From Pegea sp. RAD2-039 (Eukaryota > Chordata > Thaliacea > Salpida > Salpidae), in NCBI GenBank assembly GCA_034620365.1, contig JAQGEQ010000058.1:124001-188000 (forward strand): a stretch of DNA of 64,000 nucleotides, read 5' to 3'. Both the position numbers and the translations under genes were made by a program. Each line of letters opens with the position of its first letter. Positions within the stretch are counted from its first letter, which is position 1. This document shows positions 1-8,378 of this stretch, in pieces. Below the pieces are notes generated by a model that saw only the letters and a program-made list of their open reading frames with translations, made no database searches and was not told where the DNA came from.

Positions 1-974
1 TCAGACAACAAACCGTTCCTGTAAGCTACGTTAAAGCTCATGCCATACAAAGATGGTATGTCATTATACTTTGACTGAATATGGATTGGCTGGTTGCCAA
101 ACTTATAAAGAGGATTTTCCAAAAATTTACACATCTTTAGGTCGGTTAGTTTCAATACACCTGATGGTAAACAAGTTAGCTGATTAGATTGGATGAATAA
201 TTGTTGGAGCTTGGTTAGACATTTTATCTCATCTGAAAGATATTTCAGATGATTATTATGTAAGTTAACTTCTTTAATCATCTTTAAACTGAAGAAACTT
301 AGAGGAAGTTTTCTAATTTGATTGTTATTAAGATGCAAATATCTTAAAGTAGCGTTCAATCCTGAATTAGAATTAAATAATTTGTCATCTAATTTTTCAA
401 TCCAGTTAAACGTAGCAGATAGAGTGCGAAGATGTCTGAGAAAACGGATTTGTTTAGGAATTGATGAAAGACCACTAGAATTTAAAAATAAACGTGTAAT
501 ATTATTAAAATTGACTTCACTTTTCAAAGAAGCAGTTACTCCTTGGCTCATAAAATAAATCACAACATTGTCAAGGTTCAGTTTTGGGTACAGATATTCC
601 AGATTAGACAAATCAGTTTTATTAATTGGAGTAAAATTAGACAAATCTGCTTCTTTTATTTCGTCACTTGAATCAACTATTTCATAGCATCCTGCTGTAT
701 CTGCATTTTTTAAAAGCAGCATACCTCTAACTGCGTCAAGAGTCAACAAACATTTTGGGTGTATCAACCTTTTCCTCTCATGTAAATCATACTTATTATC
801 AATTAAAAAAATGTTACCTCCAACAACTTTAAAAATATAAATCTTCGGACCCATTTTCTGGTTAATCTTATGAACAATCAAAAATCCATTTTTTTTACTG
901 GTTTTCAACAGCATTACATCGCTATCATCAAAGTCTTCATCAGGTTTTAATTTTAATTTACATTTAAAATGCAT
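1..974 (-). CDS. LRR1-like leucine-rich-repeat protein (5' part, cut by window edge)
   Basis: An uninterrupted reading frame of 324 codons runs from an ATG at 974-972 off the left edge, so the 3' end is missing. The N-terminus (MHFKCKLKLKP) is followed by about 120 residues without clear repeats, then leucine-rich repeats from about residue 165 on, for example LRYLHLNNNQIRKLP and LQQLFIQSNQLTCLP. The order (short beta-rich N-terminal domain, LRRs, then a non-LRR C-terminal segment) and the N-terminal and post-LRR similarity to animal LRR1/PPIL5 suggest that family. In animals LRR1 is a substrate receptor of Cullin-2 E3 ubiquitin ligase, acting in replisome disassembly and cell-cycle control. 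The LRR assignment is seen directly; the LRR1 orthology is recalled similarity only. The C-terminal segment that would bind Cul2/Elongin lies outside the window. No intron is visible in this part. Confidence 0.6.
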   Translation of the reverse strand, partial: MHFKCKLKLKPDEDFDDSDVMLLKTSKKNGFLIVHKINQKMGPKIYIFKVVGGNIFLIDNKYDLHERKRLIHPKCLLTLDAVRGMLLLKNADTAGCYEIVDSSDEIKEADLSNFTPINKTDLSNLEYLYPKLNLDNVVIYFMSQGVTASLKSEVNFNNITRLFLNSSGLSSIPKQIRFLRHLRTLSATFNWIEKLDDKLFNSNSGLNATLRYLHLNNNQIRKLPLSFFSLKMIKEVNLHNNHLKYLSDEIKCLTKLQQLFIQSNQLTCLPSGVLKLTDLKMCKFLENPLYKFGNQPIHIQSKYNDIPSLYGMSFNVAYRNGLLS

Positions 975-2001
975 TTTTTTCTTGTAATCTTTTATCAATA
1001 TGTTTAAACTCACATAAAATCAAAAAATGGCTATTTAATAAGAATAAATGTTAACAAACTAACTACCAGCAAAATATGAAAATAAAGATAGCTAGGAATA
1101 TGAGTAAACTGCTATATAATTACTTTAGCCTACTAATGATAGTCAACTCAATTGATATAAAAGAATTATCTTAAATATATAATTAGAATATTGTCATATC
1201 AATATATTAGTATTCATATCTACCTTCAGAAAAACAAATCATCAACAAAATTTCTATATCAATAAAGCAGTTATAAAAACAAAACTTATAAATTTGTTAC
1301 ATTATGCTGGTAAATTATTAAACTTATGATTTTATTTATTTTCTAAGGTTTCCCATAAAAGTTGACCATAAATTATTTATAAAAAAAATGCACTAAAACA
1401 ACCAGAGTTATTAGTATGGGATAAATACTCTAAATAAATATTTAAAGTAAAATATAATTGATTTTATTTTTTTGAGAAGAGTTAAAATAATACATCAATA
1501 AAATAAATAAAAATCAAATAAAAGATTCTAGGAAATACATTTAGTAAAATAAAATAGATAAAACAGAAACTAAGTAAAAACAGATTAGTTCATCTTGAAA
1601 CATATTTGTTTTAGCTTCTACAGAAATAAGTTTGGATATAATCATGAATAAATGACATTTATAAGCCAAATATTAAAAACAAACAATTATTAAGACGGCC
1701 AACAAGTTATTTTTCTTGTATTACTAATTATTCTACAGTGTTTAAAAATTACAAACATAAGAATTCTCTTAAAGAAAGAAAAATAAAACAAAAATATTAG
1801 ATTTGAAGACGGTTTATTTATATTTTCGTGTATAAAAAACTCTCTTGCTAGTCACTAACCAGGTAACCTAGGCTCACAAGCTTACAAAAGTAAATTGAAA
1901 GAATTAAAGAGCGCGTCGCGAACATTTATTATAAATAAGGAAAGGGAATTCTTTTTATTTTCACTGAATCAAATTGACAAATGAATAAGTTCTAAGTTGC
2001 C
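975..2001. other. AT-rich intergenic stretch
   Basis: Between the LRR gene and the tRNA pair I see only AT-rich sequence with poly-A/T runs and one copy of a short diverged repeat (1868-1950). No reading frame with convincing coding character. Confidence 0.6.
1868..1950 (+). repeat. diverged dispersed repeat, copy 1
   Basis: Shares a core with 2801-2880 in the same orientation: taggctc, then about 35 bases later gcgcgtcgcgaaca, followed by ttattataaa. Outside the core the copies differ strongly. The family is not recognised; it could be the end of a short interspersed element. Confidence 0.4.
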
Positions 2002-2005
2002 AAAA
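2002..2005 (-). terminator. RNA polymerase III T-run after tRNA-Asp
   Basis: Read on the minus strand, a run of four T lies a few bases after the 3' end of tRNA-Asp. This is the minimal Pol III terminator. No comparable T-run lies in the 9 nt between the two tRNA genes. Confidence 0.5.
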
Positions 2006-2009
2006 TAAG

Positions 2010-2081
2010 CTCCCTGTCGGGGAATCGAACCCCGGTCTCCCGCGTGACAGGCGGGGATACTCACCACTATACAAACGAGGA
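2010..2081 (-). tRNA. tRNA-Asp (anticodon GTC)
   Basis: This 72-nt cloverleaf matches animal tRNA-Asp nearly base for base (minus strand TCCTCGTTTGTATAGTGG at the 5' end, GGTTCGATTCC in the T arm). The anticodon GTC is at 2048-2046. The acceptor stem has one C-A mismatch and one wobble pair relative to the usual tRNA-Asp, which is the only oddity. No intron. It lies 9 nt downstream of tRNA-Ile on the same strand. Confidence 0.93.
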
Positions 2082-2090
2082 GACAGAACA

Positions 2091-2164
2091 TGGCCAGTAC
2101 GAAGATCGAACCCGCGACAATCGCGTTATTAGCACGACGCTCTAACCAACTGAGCTAACCGGCC
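2091..2164 (-). tRNA. tRNA-Ile (anticodon AAT)
   Basis: This 74-nt cloverleaf matches animal tRNA-Ile(AAT): GGCCGGTTAGCTCAGTTGG at the 5' end, anticodon loop GCTAATAAC, T arm GGTTCGATC, and 3' end CTGGCCA. The anticodon is at 2130-2128. The 3' side of the T stem pairs partly through G-T wobbles. It is the upstream member of a closely spaced tRNA pair. Confidence 0.93.
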
Positions 2165-2534
2165 ACCATAAACCTCTAGAACTTGTTAATTATTCCAAAT
2201 ATGCTTACTTCATTCAAAACTTATTCTTTCTAGGAACTCAAATGTAAAAATAAAAAATGTTTTCTTGAAGTCTCATTCAATTTAAGATATTTTTAAGTGA
2301 CATAAATAAAGAATTATTGGTTTATTAATTACATAAATTAAATGAAGTAGATATTTTTGTATTATTGAGACAATATATTTTAGCAATTAATAATTTTGCA
2401 GCTTATCTTATTCCATTTTTTTTTACTTAAATTATTCCGATTTGTTTTTAAAGTATTATTGAAATTATCAAATTATTTTTCGATACTTTTAAACATCATC
2501 TCAGCTTCTTAAACTCATATACTTATATCAATTA
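2165..2534. other. AT-rich intergenic stretch
   Basis: Nothing recognisable between the tRNA pair and the first LINE fragment. Confidence 0.6.
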
Positions 2535-2800
2535 AATCGAGTCTGTTTAGGCGACATTTACGAGATTGGTATCCAGGAAACTTAATATTAAATACGAAAG
2601 TTATAAACATCGTCTCAGATTCATAAATCTAGATACTTTGGAAATTCGATGGATTAAATACGACTTAATTCTTATTTTAAAAATTAGTGATAATTTTGGT
2701 TGACCTTCAATTCGATGCTTTCTATTCTATTAGTCCTTCCCTCAAGTTATATTAACTCAGACGACACACATTACACCTTCATAAACTCATACAACCGGAT
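2535..2800 (+). mobile_element. decayed LINE fragment (C-terminal part of ORF2)
   Basis: The plus strand encodes residues such as ATFTRLVSRKLNIKYESYKH and LDTLEIRWIKYDLILILKI. These align with the end of the large LINE ORF2 at 3637-6684 (ATFTRLVCRKLNIKYGSYNH, LDSLEIRRIKYDLILIFKI). The frame is interrupted by stops and a small shift near 2700, so it is an old non-functional copy in the opposite orientation to the neighbouring full element. Confidence 0.75.
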
Positions 2801-2880
2801 ACTTAGGCTCGGAGGCTGCAAATAGTGATTAGAGGTGAGCAAGATAGCGCGTCACGAACAGTTATTACAAACGAAGAAAT
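2801..2880 (+). repeat. diverged dispersed repeat, copy 2
   Basis: Second copy of the repeat at 1868-1950, with taggctc and later gcgcgtcacgaaca followed by ttattacaaa. It starts directly at the end of the decayed LINE fragment, so it may mark an insertion boundary. Confidence 0.4.
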
Positions 2881-3010
2881 ATACAAGATGGGAAATATTT
2901 AAGGCCATTAAAAGATTTGATTAGGATGCGTACTTTTGTGAGTGATATCTAACAGAGAAAGTAAGCTACAAGTAAAAAGAGGTTAGAAAAGTTCTAAATT
3001 CAATTAAGCA

Positions 3011-3300
3011 TCAAAACTTTACGTAAAATTTGAATTTAAGCTCTTTGATTTTTTCAAAGTATTTCTTAGTAAACTTTTCAAGTTCTTTTGATGTTATTCC
3101 TAATGCACCAATCACAAGTGGAAGTATTTTAGTATTCACTTTCCATCTTCGGATCTTAATTTCTTTGTATTTCGATATTCCAATTTCCTTGATACTTACA
3201 TTTACATTGCTTGGTACTGCGACGTCTATTAATAAGCACATTTTATTGCTTTTATCTTTTGCAACATTATCTGGTCTGCTGGCTCTAATTTATTGGTCTT
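3011..3300 (-). mobile_element. fragment of a second LINE type (post-RT C-terminal domain)
   Basis: The minus strand encodes RPDNVAKDKSNKMCLLIDV followed by AVPSNVNVSIKE, then a conserved-looking IGALGITS and a terminal stop at 3011. The pattern RPD...CLLIDVA.P...NV...K...KY..L...R.W......PVIIGA.G is familiar from the end of the polyprotein of animal jockey/CR1-like reverse-transcriptase elements. The neighbouring 1015-codon ORF2 lacks this tail, so this is probably a different family. Only this tail remains. Confidence 0.6.
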
Positions 3301-3450
3301 TATTGATGCTAAAGTCACAACAGCTAACTGTAAGTTTGTAGAAAGATTTATAGGAGTAAGAAATGTATTGATAAATGATTAAATAGATTCAATTCAACCA
3401 TTTTTTTAAAGTTAACAGATCTCCAAACCTTTAAATATTTTTATTTATTC

Positions 3451-3475
3451 TAGCAAACTTTTATCTTCAAAATTT
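3451..3475 (+). repeat. target-site duplication, left copy
   Basis: 25 bases starting tagcaaactt and ending caaaattt are repeated exactly at 6790-6814, directly flanking the LINE. The bases on either side differ. This marks the insertion exactly. Confidence 0.9.
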
Positions 3476-3636
3476 TTATTTATTTATTTATTACAATAAA
3501 TGTGAAGGAGGGTGCCTAAAAAGAGCACCTCTCGCTAACACACATTCTCACAAATTAGATCTATTTGACGTGTAAACGAAAAAGCATATGACAATGAAGA
3601 ACTGCACAGAATCATAGTATTGTAAAAGAGAAAAAT

Positions 3637-6600
3637 TCACAGTTTAGAAATGGCAATGTTGGCGATATTATAACAATTCAGCTTTTTCTTGAACAGCATA
3701 AGTGATTTTGACATGACAATCTCTGATGGCAGATTGTTCCATGTACTGATTATGCGGTATGAGAAAAAACTTAATCTGGTTAACGTAGCTGGTGGAGTGG
3801 GCTTATTAAGATGTAATTTATGTCTTCTAAGTTGATATAACTTGAGGGAGGGACTAATGGAGAAAAAGTCATCAAACTGAAGATCAATTAGGTTGTGAAT
3901 AATTTTAAAAATCAGAATAAGGTCGTATTTGATTCTTCGGATTTCCAAAGAATCTAGATTGAAGAAGCTGAGACGATGGTTATAACTCCCGTATTTGATA
4001 TTAAGTTTCCTGCAAACCAATCTCGTAAATGTTGCCTGAACAGATTCGATTTTTCTGATATCACCAACTTGATATGGCATCCATGCACTGATATTGTATT
4101 CAAGAATAGGGCGTATGTACAGTTTGAAAAGGTTGACGAAAAACCATGGATCTTTAGAATTAAAAGTCTTTATGATGAGGTGGACAAGCTTGATAGATTT
4201 TCCAAAGATTCTGGAAACATAACTGTGCCATTTGAAGTCAGATGTCAGAGTAATGCCGAGGTCTATGACTGAGGATACTCGTTCAAGAATGGATCCATTG
4301 ATGTAGTATTGGTTGCTGAAGTTGGCCGCTGGCTTACGGGAGAATGTTATAACTTCAGACTTTGTTGGCTGGATTTTAAGTTGCCAATTCGCAGACCAGT
4401 TTTCTACAATGTTTAGTGCAGTTTGGAGTTTTGAGTGAGAACCAGATAATAGCTTGATGTCATCTGCATACACAAACACACTGACATTGTCTACTGTTAT
4501 TAGTCTTCTGATGAGGTCTTCAATGAAAATCAAAAAGAGAAGTGGACCCAGGACGGAACCTTGAGGAACGCCGCTGGTGACTTTACTAGGAGTAGATAAA
4601 GATCTTTCTACACGGGTTCGTTGGGTTCTACCTGATAAGAAATCTTCAATCCATTTTAAGATAGAGTTGCTGATTTTTATGTTTTTCAATACAGTAATGA
4701 GCTTGTTGTGTGGAACAGAATCAAACGCTTTAGCAAAATCAAGGTATATGATGTCACATGGAGTATTACTTTCGTAATGAGCTGTAAGCTCATTGAAAAA
4801 AGTGAGATGTTGAGTCAAAGAAGATCTTTGCTTAACAAAGCCATGCTGGGCATCAGATATTAGATGATGCTCCGTCAAATGGCTAGTTATATGGTTGTGA
4901 ATGATATGTTCTTGAGTTCTGCAGATAACCGAAGTCAGCGAAACTGGTCTGTAGTTAAGTGCAGTGTTTCTGGGACCTTTCTTATAAATTGGAGTAATAA
5001 TAGCATTCTTCCAAATTTGTGGAAGTCTTCCCCGCTTAAGAGTCATGTTAAAGAGTAGCGATAAGGGTAGCGCTAAAGAAGAAGTACTTTTTCTTAAAAA
5101 CAAAGCTGGGATTTGATCTGGGGTGTTGGAAACTGTTGATTTTAGAGAAGAAATAGCCTTAGATACTATATCAACTGTTATGTCTAGATCTACCATCTCA
5201 GAGATATTTGAAAGGATATTGGAGTAGGAAATAGTAGGAGTATTGCCATCATCGGTTATAAAAACCTTTTCAAATTGTTTGTTTAGCAATTCAGCTTTAT
5301 TCTTTGGTTCCATCACCAGCTGATTGGCGTTATCAAGCAAGGGAGGTAGATGAGATCTCGCCTTAAGCTTGTGATTAATGAAGCCAAAAAACGTTTTCTT
5401 GCTAGGTGAAGATAAGATTGCACTTTCTTTTCCTAAATAGAGGCTATAAACTGATTTCTTGTAGACTAGACAAAGATCTTTGTATAGAGGTTTGATGGAA
5501 GGATCTGCTTTAGTTTGTTTGTATAAGAGGTTTTTCAAATGCTGTAAATTCCTTAAATATCTTGGCAAGTGTGGTTTTTTGTTGACTCTATATAAAGGTA
5601 TGAACTTTTTAATTGACTCATTAACAATGTTAGTAAACCTTGAGTAGATATCATTGATGTCTTCGGTAGAGTTGAAAACAGAAATCCAGTCAACACCTGA
5701 TAAAAACTTGTTTATACTGTTATAATTTCCACGATAAAAGTTCCGTATGCTTGGAGTTTTAACGTTCGTAGAAAAAGTTTGTTGGAGCTTGAATTCAATC
5801 ATGTTGTGATCGCATGTCAGAGCAAAAGGTTCATTTTGATCAACGTAGATAACGTTATCAGGTTTTGACGTGATGAGAAGATCCAAAGTATTACCACTAA
5901 CTTGGGTTGGAAAAGTAACCATCTGAGATAGATTATTGGCATCAAGGAAGTTTACAAAGACATGACTCAGATTGGCTAAATTAGTTTTGTCTCCATTCAA
6001 ATTAAACATTTTTCCATTGAATGCTAAATTTGGGTTATTCCAATCAATTCTACTAAAATTAAAATCCCCGAGAATATACATCTCAGGACAAACAAGGCTT
6101 TTCAGAACCTTCAATAAGGCCTTAATAGTAACCTCATCGTTAACTTTAGACGGTGGTAGGTAGGTACATATAAAGCGGGAAAACTTAGACTTTGAGTAAT
6201 GAAAATTGAAAGCAATAATCTCAAATCCTGGGCAATCAATGGTATCTATCTTAATTCTTGAAATCATGGGTGCCAGTGATGTTTTATAGATTACACAAAC
6301 ACCGCCGCCTCTATCAAACAGTCTATCACAGCGCAAAGCACGAAAAAGATCACTGTCATCCAGAAAGGAGTCAGGATAAAAGGGTTTCAACCAAGTTTCG
6401 GTAATGAAAACAAATGTAAAATCTTGAGAAAGCAAAAGAGCTTTCAATTCGAAAATTTTGTTGACAATTGACCGTGCGTTGAAAAGCATACCTAATATAA
6501 AAGAAAAATTGTCTTTTTGACACTTGTAAGATTTGGTGGTAGTCTTCTGTGTACTGTTATCTTGGGCTGGAAGCATAGTATTAATAATTTTGTGCGAAGA

Positions 6601-6684
6601 GAGGTTGAATAAGGGTGATGTGGGTCCAGTGGTTATTTTGCACTTCCGTTTTTTGAAAAGACCTTCACAATCTGTAAAGCCCAT
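3637..6684 (-). CDS. LINE ORF2: AP-endonuclease plus reverse transcriptase
   Basis: 1015 codons without a break. The endonuclease occupies about residues 65-300 with NARSI..K..EL (69-80), ETW (96-98), GDFN (206-209) and a C-D-H triad at 291-293 where S-D-H is usual. The reverse transcriptase occupies about residues 555-800 with LNYRPVSLTSV, IIYLDFAKAFDSV, SGVPQGSVLGPLLF and the catalytic YADD (739-742). A thumb/C-terminal region follows, without a zinc knuckle that I can see. The product nicks target DNA and copies the element RNA in place. It overlaps the end of ORF1 by about 50 nt in another frame. The Ser-to-Cys change in the endonuclease triad is the only substitution at a key site that I noticed, so activity is uncertain. 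Confidence 0.93.
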   Translation of the reverse strand: MGFTDCEGLFKKRKCKITTGPTSPLFNLSSHKIINTMLPAQDNSTQKTTTKSYKCQKDNFSFILGMLFNARSIVNKIFELKALLLSQDFTFVFITETWLKPFYPDSFLDDSDLFRALRCDRLFDRGGGVCVIYKTSLAPMISRIKIDTIDCPGFEIIAFNFHYSKSKFSRFICTYLPPSKVNDEVTIKALLKVLKSLVCPEMYILGDFNFSRIDWNNPNLAFNGKMFNLNGDKTNLANLSHVFVNFLDANNLSQMVTFPTQVSGNTLDLLITSKPDNVIYVDQNEPFALTCDHNMIEFKLQQTFSTNVKTPSIRNFYRGNYNSINKFLSGVDWISVFNSTEDINDIYSRFTNIVNESIKKFIPLYRVNKKPHLPRYLRNLQHLKNLLYKQTKADPSIKPLYKDLCLVYKKSVYSLYLGKESAILSSPSKKTFFGFINHKLKARSHLPPLLDNANQLVMEPKNKAELLNKQFEKVFITDDGNTPTISYSNILSNISEMVDLDITVDIVSKAISSLKSTVSNTPDQIPALFLRKSTSSLALPLSLLFNMTLKRGRLPQIWKNAIITPIYKKGPRNTALNYRPVSLTSVICRTQEHIIHNHITSHLTEHHLISDAQHGFVKQRSSLTQHLTFFNELTAHYESNTPCDIIYLDFAKAFDSVPHNKLITVLKNIKISNSILKWIEDFLSGRTQRTRVERSLSTPSKVTSGVPQGSVLGPLLFLIFIEDLIRRLITVDNVSVFVYADDIKLLSGSHSKLQTALNIVENWSANWQLKIQPTKSEVITFSRKPAANFSNQYYINGSILERVSSVIDLGITLTSDFKWHSYVSRIFGKSIKLVHLIIKTFNSKDPWFFVNLFKLYIRPILEYNISAWMPYQVGDIRKIESVQATFTRLVCRKLNIKYGSYNHRLSFFNLDSLEIRRIKYDLILIFKIIHNLIDLQFDDFFSISPSLKLYQLRRHKLHLNKPTPPATLTRLSFFSYRIISTWNNLPSEIVMSKSLMLFKKKLNCYNIANIAISKL

Positions 6685-6789
6685 GGTGGACCTCGAACTT
6701 TGTATTTGAAATCAGTTGGTTGCTCTTTCTGATTTCGGCTGTACGCCTCTTTTAGAAGACGCTTATTTTCTACGCGATCGCAAACTTTT
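6633..6789 (-). CDS. LINE ORF1, C-terminal remnant
   Basis: The minus strand from 6789 reads in frame through ENKRLLKEAYSRNQKEQ and FKYKVRGPPWALQIVKVF to a stop at 6635-6633. The frame differs from ORF2, whose ATG lies inside it. The same segment is present in the other LINE copy at 28750-28900, preceded there by RVARDMCEDDRLENKRLLKK, so it is real element coding sequence. The pattern resembles the basic C-terminal part of LINE ORF1 RNA-binding proteins. The 5' part is absent because the element is truncated here. Confidence 0.7.
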
Positions 6790-6814
6790 TAGCAAACTTT
6801 TATCTTCAAAATTT
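6790..6814 (+). repeat. target-site duplication, right copy
   Basis: Exact 25-base partner of 3451-3475, at the 5' boundary of the minus-strand LINE. Confidence 0.9.
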
Positions 6815-8378
6815 GAATCTGAAAACAAATAATAAATTTATTAAAAACAAATAAAATTATTTTTTGTATTTGAGTAGCTATTGTATCAACAAAATTCAGC
6901 TTTTAACAACAAAATCCGAACAAAACCCTCTAAGATTTAGTAAAAAAAATTTATATTGAATTTCAATCACAACTAGATAAGAGACAAAACCAAACAACAT
7001 TTTTAATAAAGAAACAAACAAATTTATTTTCAGAGTTTTCTTTATGCTGAGTAACATCAACTATAAAAAAACTTGCCTTTACAAACCAACTCTGCTCCTA
7101 GCAGCACGCAACTAAACACCTACTTTGATAGAATGGTTGACGCTTAATTATAAAATAAAATCTTAGATGTTTAATAGCAAACATTTCTCATAATTGCATC
7201 AAACTTGTACTGTTTGTATTTACTTGCAAGTGTTTATAACTTTGAAAATCGGAAAGTTAATAATAAAATTATCAGCAACCGTTTTCAAACAAGCTTTTAT
7301 CTGCGACTCATATAGGTGCTTCACTGTACGTGACCGGTTATTGCTAATTTATTTTTACTAAAAGTATTTCAAGAGAGCCTAGAGATTGATTATAAAACGT
7401 TTGAGAACCAGCGATCTTAGATTAGAGGTAAACTTTTCACTTAAGTGTTTGCAAATACATAACCAATTTTGTATTTACTAATTGTTATTACAAGAAATTG
7501 TTGTAACTGGTTACTTTAGAATATGAAATTAAATACTTTTACAAAAATGTGTTTAAGTTCTGGTTGATAAATTATTGAAAAGGGTTTTATTAAAATGATT
7601 TCTTGGAAATATAAATAAATATTCAATTAATCAAGATAAATAGTTTTTTAATGTTAATAAAAACCTAACTTGAATTATTTTGACAACGATATTAGCATTT
7701 ATGACGTAATAACCAATATTTCATAACTCACTTGTAAAAAAGTTTTTCCTTTTAATTGTCTACTTTATTGAGGTTTGTACATCGTTCTTTTAAAACTTAA
7801 CTAAATTAAGTAAATAAGTAAATCTTTCAAAGTTTTTAATTATATTTGAGAATTATGAAATAATCTTGATTAAAATCATTGCTTTAGATAGTCACTGAAT
7901 AACTTATAATCGATTTATATTTTATATCCGTTTTAAAGTGATAATTATGCAATTATTCTATTTAATTTTTAATGTTCGGTTCAGATATTTTGTATCGCAA
8001 ACAAAGTTTTTAGTAATCTCAAATTTTTTCTTTGAATACTTTCAAATGTTTTTAAGCAGTTTTAGTTTGCTCTTATTTTAAAATATGCAAAAATACTAGG
8101 AAATAACTAATAGCATTTAACGCTAAAACTAACTAAGTTAATTTTAAAACTTAATAATTAAAAACGAGTTGTCAAAAACAATTTTATGCCTTGCTATTCA
8201 CAATTATCTTTTCATCAGATAGAATTATTTATTTTTCGAGATGAATAAGCGACTAGACTTACTTGGCAAGTATTTTTCAATCTAAAATTATTCTTTTTAA
8301 CCTTGTGATAAATTACAAATAACATTAACACTTTGTAGTTCAAGAGTAAACCCTATTCTTTTGATTTCAGATCATACT
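6815..8378. other. AT-rich upstream region of the micro-exon gene
   Basis: No coding frame or repeat that I recognise. It must contain the promoter of the gene starting at 8379. A polypyrimidine tract and acceptor (ttcttttgatttcag) end at 8370, eight bases before the ATG, so at least one 5'-UTR exon (or a trans-spliced leader) is expected upstream. Confidence 0.5.

Larger units (their letters stand above)
3476..6789 (-). mobile_element. well-preserved APE-type LINE (CR1/jockey-like), 5'-truncated
   Basis: This 3314-bp minus-strand element is bounded by a perfect 25-bp target-site duplication. From 5' to 3' it holds the tail of ORF1 (6789-6633), ORF2 (6684-3637), about 160 bp of 3' UTR, and a 3' end of ataaat-type short repeats (3476-3490). 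The 3' UTR contains a possible stem-loop (gaggtgctc...gcaccctc, near 3505-3530), as is common in CR1/L2-like elements. The 5' end lies inside ORF1, so the copy was 5'-truncated at insertion, the usual outcome of target-primed reverse transcription. The perfect duplication and the unbroken ORF2 point to a recent insertion. At least four other pieces of the same family lie in this window (2535, 15632, 26700 and 56745). Confidence 0.92.

Noticed and set aside
3030-3341. 103-codon plus-strand frame
   Set aside because: It is the antisense of the LINE tail on the minus strand, whose translation has a known motif (CLLIDVAVP).
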